A DNA stretch of 64,000 bases, from contig NC_052505.1 in assembly GCF_014356525.2 (NCBI RefSeq), positions 6,968,671 through 7,032,670 of the forward strand. The letters are read 5' to 3'. Source of the stretch: Nilaparvata lugens. Its lineage: Eukaryota; Arthropoda; Insecta; Hemiptera; Delphacidae. The position numbers were made by a program, and so were the translations under genes. Below the pieces are notes generated by a model. The model made no database searches and had not been told where the DNA came from. It worked only from the letters and a program-made list of their open reading frames with translations. This document shows, piece after piece, positions 23,975 to 36,095 of this stretch (position 1 is the stretch's first letter; the number at the start of each line of letters is the position of its first letter).

Positions 23975-24194
23975 ATTTACAGGCATGGTTATTTGGATGT
24001 GCACAACATATTGAATGCACTCTATATTATAATGATTTAAATTCAGAATAACTTATTGCGAACACTGTTTTGAAAGATGGGTCTAAGTTCACATTTTCTA
24101 GTTTTTTGAGCAAGGAAAATTATTCTGTAAAATTTCTGTTTCTAAAGATTAAGATGGATTTAATGTTGAAGGTGAGTTTTAAAATGGGTTACCA

Positions 24195-24420
24195 AAGATT
24201 AAGGGTATGATCACATTGGATCGTGTGTGTGTGTGTGTGTGTGTGTGCGCAAGTGCGCATCAGATCATGTACGAGCCAAGAAACAAAATCTGGAAAGAAC
24301 CATTGAAACACGTTGTGACTTGGTACTTAGTAGCTGCTCACACTGAGCGCAACCAGCAAGTGACTGTGTTCCTATTGCTCTTTCCAGATTTTGTTTCTCG
24401 TCTGCACTCCTCAGTCATGC
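24195..24420. repeat. (GT)n microsatellite and short inverted repeat
   Basis: A GT run lies at about 24223-24247. Next to it, GTACGAGCCAAGAAACAAAA...CTGGAAAGA is answered by TCTTTCCAGATTTTGTTTCT...CGTCTGCAC at about 24378-24407, giving a roughly 130-bp palindromic MITE-like unit. Confidence 0.6.
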
Positions 24421-24479
24421 ATGACCATGCGTGCATTTGCACATATACGCATGTAATCATACACTTAGATGAGCTTTAA

Positions 24480-26515
24480 TAATTCAATTAGTAATGAAAA
24501 TATGACAATTGATTTTAGAGTTTGACTTTGAGCTAAAGAGAATCATGATTTTGAGCAGATATTGTAGAGCCAAACAGTCAATGAATGGTGGGTCAACTTT
24601 TAACTAATCTTCATTTGTTGTAATTCCATTAATATCCTCTGCATTGAATTATTTCATTCAATTCTTCCGCGGTTTGATCAAAGAAAAGATCAACATATTT
24701 TCTGCACTGATGAAAGATTCAACACTATTACTACTGTAAATTTATTTACTTACAGCAGGACAAAAATATTTAGGAGAATTTTCTGAAAGTATTTTTTTTT
24801 TCTTAAGTTGAACATGTTAAAAGTAATCTGACAAATAATCCGTAGGATAGTAATATCATAGTAAGAGTATCATTTATAAACGTTACACATGCCATGAACA
24901 AAAGAGGAGCCCTCTTAGAAGAGACTCATATTCCTAAGAAAGACAGGTTGCAGTGCCTGAGATCATATTACAATTGAATAACATGACATTTTCTAATAAT
25001 CGAATCTTCAAATAATATTAAGAACATATTAAATCTCATGTCTAATTCTCATTTAATTCCAGATTGTACCAATTATCTGAAAAATCCCCTTGATGAGAAA
25101 ATTTGAAGAATTCTCTTACTAATTAAAATTAGCATAAGTTAATATGATATGATACGAGTCAACAACTGATAACAACTGAGTCAACACACCACAATAGCTC
25201 CTGAAATTTCCACCAACCAAAAATATGTGAATATTTGCATTTTCAAGATAAACAAGTGATCATCTATCTAATCAAGTATTACAAAGTGAGCATACAAATT
25301 AAGGTTACCAATTTAAAATAATATTAATATTTATTTTGAATATTAGGTTACTTATTTCAATAATAAAAAAATATCTGGCCATCTTGAACTTCATGAACCA
25401 ATTGTGAATCAACTCTTTACTGAAGTACACATCTCTTCAGAGTATTAAAAAAAATACATAATTACATCATCCTGCATTTAGGTACTTCAGCTTTACCGTG
25501 ATCATAGGATACCGGTATTGGGGAGATTTATAGATAAGAAAATACACAAAGATTTTCAAACTACATAACTCTGATCGGAATTTAGGGTTCAATATAAATA
25601 ATATTTTAAAATAGTAGAGCTGAAAATAGTTACATCAACCATACAAAAAAATCTAATTTTACATTTAAATGAACGAGCTTGTTTCCAGTTTGGTTATTGA
25701 AATGGAGATGATTAGGTCTTATAAACTCTTCAAACTCTAGGAGATTTACATTACAGCTGTCTGCAATGTTAAAATGAGAAAATTAATCTAAGTTAAAATG
25801 AGAAAAGTTTTTATTCAGATAAACCCTGTCCATGAGCAAATTTAAGTATGGAGAAGACAAGCTCACGTGAGAAGGGTTTACAATGTATAAAAAATGTTTT
25901 AGCTAAGATAGGACATTTCCTCTCTTGTATGTACGTTTTGAAGGGAGTTCAGTGAATTTATTAGGATTAGTGATAGAACTGAATAGACTTACCAATTTAA
26001 GAGTTTTAATGCTGTCATAAATCAATAAAATAAAGGGACAAATAGGCTAAACAGTCTTTAAAATATAATCTTAATTCAACAGTCTTTACTATAAGCTTAT
26101 TCCCAACAGATGGTAAAATGTAGCTTCTCCTTCTACACTATAATAATTATAATTCATGATACAGCCTATTAAATGTTTCATGACAAACTGGTTAATACGT
26201 TTTGGTAATCATTTTACTAGCTTTCAAGTCTTTTTGAAGTCAGTCAATGAAGATGAGAATTTAAAAATTCATTAATCTTCTTCACTTCCGATTAATTAGA
26301 GCTATTTTCATCTCTTCAGATCGGTAAAATCTTACTTATACAATATAAAGTATTCTACTATAATAGCATTTTGTTTTGAGAATACCATAATTTCATTCAA
26401 ATATGAAATATTTGTAAGGTGGAAAAAAAGAAACGTGTTTTTCACAATAGAATACTTGAAATTCTCTGAAAATTCAAAACTATACAGTCCAACTTTTATA
26501 ACAACTGCCTATCAA
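24480..26515. other. Intergenic region downstream of KMT5A, no gene seen
   Basis: AT-rich throughout. No supported exon, tRNA or clear repeat was seen. Confidence 0.5.
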
Positions 26516-26519
26516 ACTT

Positions 26520-26525
26520 TTTATT
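26520..26525 (-). terminator. KMT5A: Candidate poly(A) signal of KMT5A
   Basis: AATAAA on the minus strand, about 139 nt beyond the KMT5A stop codon, at a distance typical of a short insect 3' UTR. Confidence 0.5.
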
Positions 26526-26663
26526 TAACAAGAAAATCCTGGTAATTATCTGATTACTCCTAGCTTTCCTAATAATTAAATTAGCATAATACACTTATTG
26601 TAGATAACAAGATCATGAGATACAACTACAGCTTACTACTTACTAACAAGAATTTTAAAAAAG

Positions 26664-27749
26664 CTAAGAAGCTAGCCAAGGGTGATAATACAAAGATTCT
26701 TTGCTTCGATCTCCATAGTCATAAGTAATTTCGTCGCCAGACTGTATGTCGTCCTTGGCAATGAGAACTAGATGAGGCTGATTGTCAACAACAACAGTTT
26801 TTGTCATCAAATTACCAAAACGTGAGTGATTAACTAACCTACCTAGCCTGTCAGATTCAGGGGTTGCATCAACACAGTATCGACCATTATTATGTTTGAA
26901 ATAATACATGTAACAGCCGGTATTTTGATCATTAGCATACACTTGTTCTCTCTTTTTTGCTTCTTCATAAGTAATCAGTTCACCAGCATATTCTACTACA
27001 AATTCGCCGCGATTGAAGCTGCGAGTTGTGACAATGCCGCGACCCTTGCCAGGAAACATGCGAATTTCTAATCCATCTTCACTTTTGGAAACCACTGCTT
27101 CTTCTAAATGTCTTTGTTTTTCTTCTAAAACTACCTTTTTTGTTCTTCTAGCACTTCGTCTAACAGGAAAGTATTCTGTAAGTTTGTGATTGTTATTACA
27201 CTTCTTTGACTCCCCTAAAGGTGGTAAAAGGGGTTTTGATGCCTGATATTGAAGTTTTCTTTTAGATTTGACTGATTTCTTATGAGTGAGAAAAGTTGGT
27301 CTATTAGGTGTATTTGAGGATGAAACCGAAATATCTTTCTTGGATGATTCAAATGGCAATTTTTCAAAACTTTCGAGTAGAGCTCGTTCAGGTGAATCCT
27401 GTTTTTCAGTCTTCAGCTTGCAGTCTTCTTGAGTTAGAGGGGAATCATCAATCTCATTTGATGCTGCACTGGAATTTGGTCGGCGATTTACTGTCGATCG
27501 CAAAGAAATTGTTGATGCCGTAGGTAATTGAGAATTTATGTTATTTTGAGAATGATAATACCTTGTGATTCGAGCATTCGGACTAGCATGTGACAGTTTC
27601 CCTTGAAATTCAGTTTTTGAACACTTTATTTTGGGCTTTCGAGGTTTTTCTGTCGAAGCATCTTTTTTAGGGGATGAATCAATCTTTACAGAATTATTCA
27701 AATCACTTAAACCAATCACAGCCTTACCTCTTTTCTGTCCTCTCCTCAT
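26664..27749 (-). CDS. KMT5A: Histone H4 lysine-20 monomethyltransferase (KMT5A / SETD8 / PR-Set7), complete, single exon
   Basis: This nuclear enzyme uses S-adenosylmethionine to monomethylate H4K20 and acts in mitotic chromatin, replication licensing and genome stability. The uninterrupted frame encodes 361 residues. Residues 1-210 are basic and Ser/Pro-rich, probably disordered, with KRGK near the N-terminus and RRSARRTKK just before the catalytic part. The SET domain runs from about 225 to the end: GKGRG (234-238), VEYAGELI (252-259), NHSRFGNLMTK (307-317) and the ITYDYGDRSK block, with Tyr345 in the catalytic position. The HPWLAS ending matches the family end. The start context is AAAATGAGG. 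It is intronless here, unusual for a gene normally split in animals. A retrogene is possible, but the frame is fully intact. Confidence 0.95.
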   Translation of the reverse strand: MRRGQKRGKAVIGLSDLNNSVKIDSSPKKDASTEKPRKPKIKCSKTEFQGKLSHASPNARITRYYHSQNNINSQLPTASTISLRSTVNRRPNSSAASNEIDDSPLTQEDCKLKTEKQDSPERALLESFEKLPFESSKKDISVSSSNTPNRPTFLTHKKSVKSKRKLQYQASKPLLPPLGESKKCNNNHKLTEYFPVRRSARRTKKVVLEEKQRHLEEAVVSKSEDGLEIRMFPGKGRGIVTTRSFNRGEFVVEYAGELITYEEAKKREQVYANDQNTGCYMYYFKHNNGRYCVDATPESDRLGRLVNHSRFGNLMTKTVVVDNQPHLVLIAKDDIQSGDEITYDYGDRSKESLYYHPWLAS

Positions 27750-28480
27750 TTTAAATACAAAGAATGAGTTTCAATACACATACACAATCCTGCAGACCTA
27801 GGTTAAGTAGCCAAAAACGTTTCCAGTCTAACATTAACCGAACTTACATTGAAAACTGTTTGACAATCACTAATGTTTTAAAATAAAGTTTGCATGATTT
27901 GAATTCTTAAATTAGGAGACACTAGACTGCAGTACTCACAAACTCACTTATTCACATTCCAATTTTAAACTACATTATAAGAATATCAGAAATCAAATTT
28001 ATGTTTATTATCTGAAGAAAGGCGATAGCACAACCTGTCGAAGCTTGGAACTTGGTGTTGGTAGTTGGTCACTTGGTTCTTGACTTCTTGGTGTAGAATT
28101 TTTGGATCAAAATTACTTTTAAAATTCTATCAAAATAAATAATGAATTTCAAAATAATACTTGGTTTTGTGGAAAATTTGTACGCTAATTGGATTGTCGT
28201 ACTCTCAAAAGATGAAAAAACAAAAAACTGAAAAACGGTTTAGTTGTAAGGTTTAACTACACATTATTGAAAATATATACCATGATTCAATTTTTTAGAT
28301 AATTAAACTCCTGATAAACATTATTTTGCTATTATTCACTGAATAATCAAGATAGTTTTTTATATATTATAAATTTATTATTTTCTAGTGATGATAAATT
28401 CAAAGTAGCAGGTGTGCCAACCTATCTGAAGAATAATAATTGACGGTTAGAAAATATTGATGCGTTGCGCGTGCGCAAGT
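27750..28480 (-). promoter_or_regulatory. KMT5A: Presumed KMT5A 5' flank
   Basis: Sequence upstream of the KMT5A start. No firm TATA or initiator was identified. A GCGTTGCGCGTGCGCAAG patch at about 28463 is the most GC-rich point. It could belong to this promoter or to a divergent one, and cannot be decided from sequence. Confidence 0.3.
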
Positions 28481-29084
28481 TTCTAGCTTTTGGGCGCCAA
28501 TTTCCTTTAATTTAACTTAATGTTATCATTTAATATTTCCGTTGTAGCCTATAATGGAGCTCTGTCAAACTCAACAGAAATCAAGCTGAACGCATTTATC
28601 ATCATCAATTGAATAATCACAAGTTTCTATTTGTTAAGATGTTATCTCAAATTAAAACGTATAGTACCGGTAAGTGAAGTTCTAGAGTGGTACCTATATA
28701 TATTAATTAGCCTACTAATTTATATAGACTACACACTATTCTTTACCAAGAACAGTGAGGCCCGAATAGGTTGTGTCAAAAAAATAAGATTAAATTTTTC
28801 TTGAAGTAAAGTCATGCCTATCAGCCTATAAACTTGAATTTGGTGACTGTGATTTCGAAAAAATCATATTTAGCCTAACCCATAGAAAGGGGTTTCTGGG
28901 TTCCTGGTTAGCCTACTCAAAACTGTTACCAATACTGTCTAGGCAGCTTTAAAAAAAATTGAAGCTACAGTAGGAAATGATTCTCTTATTTACTGTCCTA
29001 CTGAGTCGGCAATAAGGCATGTCAATCATGCAACAATTCAGGGTATGACTTTTTGTAAGTCTCTCCTCAAATTTATTGTACTTC

Positions 29085-30235
29085 TCAGAAATTTACCGTC
29101 TTGACATGTAGAGCACTTGAATAATAATATATAATATTGCAACTAGAAATTGGAATTATTCCAGTAGAATTGATGAGCGGTCTGCAGTGGTTAAGGTTAC
29201 CACTGGAGGTGATGATGCGGACAGCTCTCTTCTGCATTATAACAACTTTTTGACAATCAGATACATGACCCCAAAGCTGCAGCGCACAGTCCAGGATGCT
29301 GTGGAAGAGGGCATAGTAAACAACAATCAGGCTCACCATCTATGTCAGCCTCCTTATAAAAAAGAGGTAAAGGTGACTCTTGCCAGCTTCTAACATAGCC
29401 CAAATAGCCCTTCTCAATGTGGCAATCCCAAGTGAGCTTAGGATCGATTACAATGATCCCAGGATGGACGTACTCTCTGATGAGGGTCAGGGCTATGCCA
29501 TAGCCACCTCTAATACAAGGCCGCGACCTACGATATTGCAACATCGCAGTGTAGGCCTAGAATCTAATACATGATTGGTGAAAAAGATCAGCTGGTATTT
29601 TTAAAAATCTTTTTCACCAATCATGTATTAGATTCTAGGCCTACACTGCGATGTTGCAATATCGTAGGTCGCGGCCTTGTATTAGAGGTGGCTATGGCAT
29701 AGCCCTGACCCTCATCAGAGAAAGATCAGATGGTATTTTTAAAAATCTTTTTCACCAATCATGTATTCGATTCTAGGCCTACACTTCGATGTTGCAATAT
29801 CGTAGGCCGCGGCCTTGTATTAGAGGTGGCTATGGCTATGCTATGCCAATGAAAAGAGTCTTGTCAATATTCAATTGGAGCTTGATCGCTTCTAGCCACA
29901 TCTTATTGCTTCTCCGACGACAACTTCTGCCACCTCTAGAGCCTGTGCTGGATACGGATCAGAAGAAACTATAGTGCTGGTGCCATATGTAATGTAAGTG
30001 CTCTCCCTTCAAAGCTCAAGTGATGGCTATCAAAAACTGCAGAGGGACCCAAAAGTGAGCCCTGCGGAACACCAGCATGTCTGATGGACAATGCTTGTCA
30101 CTTTGCTCCTCCCAAAGAAAGGACCTGACGATGCTATCTGTTTTCAAGATGAGACTTTGCCGTCTGGAGGAAAGCCCTCGTTGTGGTCCTCTGGTCCATC
30201 TTACTAAGCACAATCTTGCAAGAATTAAAGTAAAC
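29085..30235 (-). mobile_element. Degraded LINE (non-LTR retrotransposon) remnant
   Basis: On the minus strand, a reverse-transcriptase motif GVPQGSLLGPSAVFDSH lies at about 30025-30078, and a SHLENR-like segment lies at about 30135-30155. The C-terminal RT signature YYALFHSILDCALQLWG and the following QKRAVRIIT block lie at about 29215-29320. Frames are broken between these blocks by stops and by the palindromic block at 29463-29830. The order of domains is correct for a minus-strand element of the jockey/CR1-like type. It is not functional. Confidence 0.75.
29463..29830. repeat. Triplicated palindromic block inside the LINE
   Basis: The segment at about 29476-29582 (GATGAGGGTCAGGGCTATGC through GATTGGTGAAAAAGA) is followed by a near-perfect inverted copy (about 29600-29721). 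A direct repeat of that inverted copy, including the AAAATCTTTTTCACCAATCA arm, follows at about 29725-29830. A GGTATTTTTAAAAATC loop lies at each turn. Confidence 0.85.
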
Positions 30236-31164
30236 GCATTTATTAAGTATAAAAATTTGAATAAAGCAAACTAAGAGACGTTTTGTCAATATAATTTCAA
30301 TAACTATATGATTCAATTTTAATATTTGTAAAACCTGTGAATTTGCAAGTATTTTCTGAATATTTCTTTGAAAATATGAAAAAAGGTCTGTATTATAACA
30401 TCAAAGACAAAAAATAAAGTTGAAGAAGTTTTAAGGTTGAAGTAAAATCCTTCCAGTGTTTGAGACTACAAAAATAGTCTACAGTATTGTCGTAAGTTAC
30501 AAGTCAAACACCATACTAATGCAAATAATCTCTTCGTTTTGAGCATTGAAACCAATCCTGTAGTCTCTGTAAAGATAGCTGTTCATGACATACCAAAGAG
30601 AATATAAACGATGTTTCCCAGTAGCCGACCTTATTTTATCATTATTTATTTAGTACGTAACATTTTAGAAGCATTGTATGACATGTTCGATCTTGGATCT
30701 TACCTTTACAGACACCCTAAAAAGTTGTTGGTCTGTATATCATAGGTCCTTACTGGCTTTATTATGGTATATGCTTGTACAACAGAGCATATTTTGGGGG
30801 TAAAACAGCTAGTAAATGGCTAAAATACGTACGTTACCGTACGGTTTATGCAAGATTGACCTCTCCAACAAAAAGCTACTGGAAAATTCATTCCTTCTAT
30901 TTTTTTTCTTGACATAGGCGACGCTTCAAGTCAAAAAGTATAAATATCTGGGTATAAAGTATAAATAACTATTATTAGGATTATGATGCCTACAACTTGA
31001 TTGTTAATGATTATTATCTATTGTGGTATATCAAGAGGAATGAATAAAATTTTTGTTGAACTAAAATTTGTTCAGTGGAAAACTTGAAATTTTCCCATAA
31101 AATTGCTTGTTGATTGATAAATTCTCTCAAAAACTATTTTTTCGTCTGAATATCCAGCAACACT

Positions 31165-31405
31165 GGTAGGCCTAGGCTCAATTCATACAGAAGTGGAGCA
31201 GAAGTAGCGTGGTGCTGACGTTTCCAAGTCCTATATATAAAAATATGGTTCAATGCAAACAAAAAAGGCGTGGCGAAACTCTTGCATTAGACCATATTTT
31301 TACACTGTATAGGAGTGACGTGGAAGTGGCAAAAAGGCAGTGCCACGCCCGCACCACCTCACCCTAGTCTTCTGTGAATTAAGAATTCTGTGTGAATTGG
31401 GCCTT
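31165..31405. repeat. MITE with CTCAATTCATACAGAAG-type ends
   Basis: The left GGCTCAATTCATACAGAAGT is matched in reverse by TTCTGTGTGAATTGGGCC at the right. Inner pairs include GTGGAGCAGAAGTAGCGTGG with the CACGCCCGCACCACC region, and AATATGGTTCAATGCAA with TTGCATTAGACCATATT. Confidence 0.7.
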
Positions 31406-31524
31406 ACGTTGCAACTGCATGTTCGGTGGTTAATGTAACATGCAACATCGTTTGAATAGAGAATGCCTTGTCAGTTGTCATGCAACTTCCACTCGAAACA
31501 ATATAAATAATTGCTTTAAAGTCT

Positions 31525-31780
31525 GGTCCACATGCACAAACTTATCGCCAGTCTTGCATGATCATTCCAGATTTGACAAATAAGACTGAATTGGATGTTG
31601 CGTACACACGTTCAAGTTTGAGTAAAAAATCTGTTTTATTCAGATAAGCACTTCACAATGAACAGTTAATCAAACTTTTCCTGGTTTTAGTCATGCCTAA
31701 CTTAAATAATCTTCTGTTCAAACAGTCTTATCTATGAAATCTGGCATGATCATGCAAGACTGATAAGTTTAAACCTGTGA
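31525..31780. repeat. MITE-like inverted repeat
   Basis: CAAACTTATCGCCAGTCTTG and CATGATCATTCCAGATTT at 31546-31582 are answered by AAATCTGGCATGATCATG and CAAGACTGATAAGTTT at 31737-31772. No coding content was seen. Confidence 0.7.
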
Positions 31781-31899
31781 CCCGGGTTTAAGGCGCTTGC
31801 TGTAGTTGGCTTAGCATACACTTCACTTGTAAACACTGCGCTATAGACAGGAATGCAGTGCAGACAAGTGTCACACTAATAATTATCATTACTGACAGA

Positions 31900-34800
31900 T
31901 TTGTTATTCCTTCTTTAATAGAGTTGATCAGATGGACACAAGCCATCCAAAAAATGAAATCCATATTACGGTATTTATAATCCTATCTATTCGAAGGATT
32001 GCTTGGCAGAGAAGACTTGGAGTCTCAAATCCCATAAATTATTGAATGAATGATACTAGTAATAATAATTTTGGCTTCAACATGAGGAATTGATTTCATT
32101 GATATATTCTTCAGGTACCAAGACTATTATTCAATTTTATAAATAATAATGATACTAATCTATATCAAATTCGATCGATCATAAATACCAAAGCCATGGT
32201 GATGTAAAATTGTGACTTGAGGGAACGATTTCGATTACTAAGGGTGAGAGGAAATGAATGATTAACGAATTTATCCATTTCAGAAGATCAGATAATTTGG
32301 ATGAGAAGTGTGAAAAAGTTGTAAATAAAACAACAACTTAGTAAATGGACGTTGTTTTTTTTTTAATTTGACAGCAAATGAAATTTGCCTTTTAGGTTGT
32401 CTATTTTACAAAAAGGATTGACAACACTTAATTTACTATAATGCTTCTTCTGGTTTCATAGTGGAATTTTATACAGACATTTTTCTCATTCTTCAATTCT
32501 ATTTCAATATTTGAATGAAATGTCCACACACATGTTTTTCTTTCATATATTTTCAAATGATTTTGTATACACTGTACAAAACAAAAATTACAGATACAAT
32601 AACAGAATACATAAATTGATAAAATTATACCTGTATCACTTTCGGGTAACCTACAATGTATTGCTTTTCGCTGAACGCACTATTAACAAAATTAAATGAT
32701 TTTTGCAGCACTGTCTCAAATTACTATTTATATAAAAGTTCCTGCTTCTTTTTTAAAAGCATAATAATATTTGAACTATGAATGTGTTGTAGTTTCATAA
32801 AATTATAATCGAGCAAGTAGCACACCTCACACTATCAACATGTGAATAATAAACAATTGTCTTAACTGATTAAATGAGGATTTCCAATAAAAATGTTTGG
32901 TTTCCCCAAATATCAATTCAATATTCATAAATAAATAATTCGCTTTTCAACAATAAAAATGCTCATTGTCATAAGTTCTAATATCGTATCCATAAACTTA
33001 TATTGTGTCTAGAGTAACATCATAGAATAAGTCAATATAAATACAAAAAACTGTACGGTAATGCTATTATTTACTATTTTATTACTATACAATCAATGTA
33101 TTTTCATTTTTGCCTGCATAGAAAGACTAATTTTGAACTTACATTATCACACTCAATCTTTTTTATTTATTTATTCAGCAGAGAAACACATAATCATAAA
33201 ATGATTCTAAATGGAAACCAAGGCTTACAGCCCTTAAGTAATATTCCATTCCCGAATTTTGATTGAAAATTAGTACAAACGAGTATTTTATATTTCTTTT
33301 TGGAATATTCATTTCAATGATTGAATAATGATAAGATGTGCTACTAGCTTTTCATCGAAACATTGACAAGAATTCGAGATTGAATGAATTGATTCACAGC
33401 AGATTATGATTATCCTTCAGAAATTATAAAAAATAATAATTTACTAATAAGAGAAACTGTGAATACAGTCAAATTTATTGAATATCAATAATATAATATG
33501 AGAAATCAATTTTTCAATTGTTCTAGTCACATCTAACTAACAATTGATTATTACTCATAAATCATACCGAACCTACCTCAGTTCAAATAAAGATACACAA
33601 TGACAATCATTATAAGACAGACAACGTTTCAAGAGGATCTGAGAGATTGATTGCTTTTATATCAATTTCAATCGATGATAGAAAAGGCATCACAAATAAC
33701 AGAGGTAATGGAATTGGAAAACACAAATTATTGGCACTTTGAAAACACATCGCTGAAATAATACGTCTATACATATACTACAATAATTACAAAATGTATA
33801 ACTTGTTCCTCTTATCTTACGTTGAGTCTAAAAATTACAGGTAATAACAAAATCCTGTTTCTGTTTGTCATCAATCACCAGCAAAGCTTCAAATGCAAAC
33901 TGACAATCACACACTAGACCAAACACACGCACACACACTCTCTCTCTCACACACACACACACACTGCACTACTGCATACTGCACTATTCGCATAAACATT
34001 ATTATACTATCGATCCAATAACATCATCACATAAGAGAAATAATAAAATCAATTCTGGGTATAAAACATGATTCAAAGGAATAATCAAATTTAAACATCA
34101 ACGAAACAAAATAACATAAACATTGAATTTATAAGTCTTTTATATACTAAAAGATGGTTTAAAATAGGCATTTCAATTCAAATGATTTTTCCAAAATCAG
34201 ATTAATAAACGTATACACTTTCAAAGCTTCCTGACCAAAATAATATCATCTATTCAAGTCGTATTGAAATTGGAATCAACCAACAATTTATTATATTTGT
34301 TTAAAATTTATGGAGCTAAATGAATTAATTTTTATCCGAATGACAATTATGTCACATTATTAAGTGGAAATGAATGTTTCCTCAATGATTATCTGGAGTC
34401 ATGGTTCAGTATAAACACTAAATTTTATGTATCAATCGAAACACCATCAAGGTGAAATTAAAATAGCTAAAAGAACAATTTTAACGTTTCAGCAGCTAAA
34501 ACGCTGCTAAGCCAACCACATGAATGGTTTATATTAAAACTGCTAGATTGGTCCTGACCAAACGAGAAAAAATCACTTGAAATTGATAACTAAAATTACA
34601 GATAATTTTCACAATATACTTTTTACATTACATAATATAAAAATATTTAGTAGGGAACGGAAGATATGGACGCAAACGAAAGAACTTGATTGGTTTCGTG
34701 TTCAAGTCAGACAATTCGTGAATAACATTTTAATATTGAATAAAGTGGATACCGTAAGTAAAATTTATGAAATGTATGATAATCAATAGTAATAAAACAT

Positions 34801-35940
34801 TATAGAATTTTTTCCATTTCTGGAATGCATGGTAATTATAAGATAATCATGAAAACAATGAAAATATAATATTAAGAAACTAAATTTTTGTTATATTTGA
34901 ACCTGATATATGTCAAGATAAATCGACAATACATAATAACAACGAAAATGAATATTTAACAAAATAAAATGAATGTGCGATAGACATTTGTAAAGAACTG
35001 AGGTGAAGGAAACCAGATGGCCATTCAGGGATTTTCTTAAATGTTCGTATGAAAACTCTTGAGAAAGATTCACTGAAAACTCTTCTTGGTTTCAACACAA
35101 TCGAAATAATCAGTGGGCCCTTCGTGCCATTTAAAGGCACTTTTATCATCAGATTTTCAAACTTTATCATAGCATTACCGTAAAACTCACAATACTCTGA
35201 GTATTTTTATTTTGTTTTGATTGGGAGTAGTCCCACACGAGCATAGAAATGTTCGCTTTTATATAAATCTATTGCCTTGCCATTTTATGTTAATAATATT
35301 AAAAAAATGAGGGCTTCAGAACTCCAAATTAAAAAACACGATAACGAATGTTAGATATAGGATAAAACTATAATTAAAATGTGTTTGGTGAATTAGAATA
35401 ATTATATAATATTTGTTAGTACAGTAGGCTATTATAAATTTAATAAAAGTAAGTGCGTTTGAGAGCGTCAGCTTGACTAGTTGTACCTGCTGGTTTCCAA
35501 AAGGTTTTTTAAGAGATAAATCGACTAATATTTCCTTTTTAGTGAAAAAGTTGTGACTTGAAAATATCAGGTCAAATTTTACTAGCAATGGGTGACCGGT
35601 ATAGGGTGCAATACGTAATATCTGTTTCCGGACCCGATTAGTTTCCTTAACCTCAGAATTTCTCAAATGAAAGAATCTAATCAAGATAATTATTTTCAAA
35701 TGATATTTTTGGAGATAAATACATACAAAAGATGATGAAGATTAGCTTTGAAACGACTAAACTACATATCGCTCACACATTTCTTTCACACAGCTTTGCC
35801 GTTGCAATAAATCATATGAGTCCTATCACTGAATTGATTCTTGAATCACAAAATCACGTCACCTTTGGAGATTCCAATCGGTTTCAAAATCGATAAAGAA
35901 ACATATTCCAAATTTTGACATGATAGAATTTGGATTGAAT
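31900..35940. other. Intergenic region with a (CA)n/(CT)n tract, no supported gene
   Basis: AT-rich sequence. A CA/CT dinucleotide tract lies at about 33920-33965. A weak exon-like open stretch at 34653-34753 on the plus strand is treated among rejected items. The region probably includes the 3' side of the TCF locus and spacer, but no boundary can be drawn. Confidence 0.4.
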
Positions 35941-36095
35941 AGGAAATCTCTTAAGGTGCGTACACACTTGAGCGTCACGAACGAGCGCATTTCACTTTTC
36001 ATCAGTTGATGCTATGATGCTTATTATATATGTACCTTACTGTTACTGAACAAATATAGATATAATCAGCTGATAAAAGTGAATTGCGCGTGTTC

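Noticed and set aside
28639..28669. Plus-strand first-exon candidate (ATG, ten codons, then G|GTAAGTG donor) upstream of KMT5A on the opposite strand.
   Set aside because: The donor is good, but no downstream exon in matching phase was found, and ten codons are not enough to support a gene.
33900..33970. CRISPR-like or array-like repeat.
   Set aside because: It is a simple CA/CT microsatellite. No spacer-repeat pattern exists anywhere in the window.
34653..34753. Exon-like plus-strand stretch encoding RERKIWTQTKELDWFRVQVR with a GTAAGT donor after 34753.
   Set aside because: It has a plausible coding look and donor, but no recognised family, no partner exon in phase (it does not match 28639-28669), and no conservation evidence.
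35316..35699. Minus-strand open frame of 127 codons.
   Set aside because: No recognised motif and AT-biased composition. The last third is low-complexity hydrophobic sequence expected by chance in AT-rich DNA.
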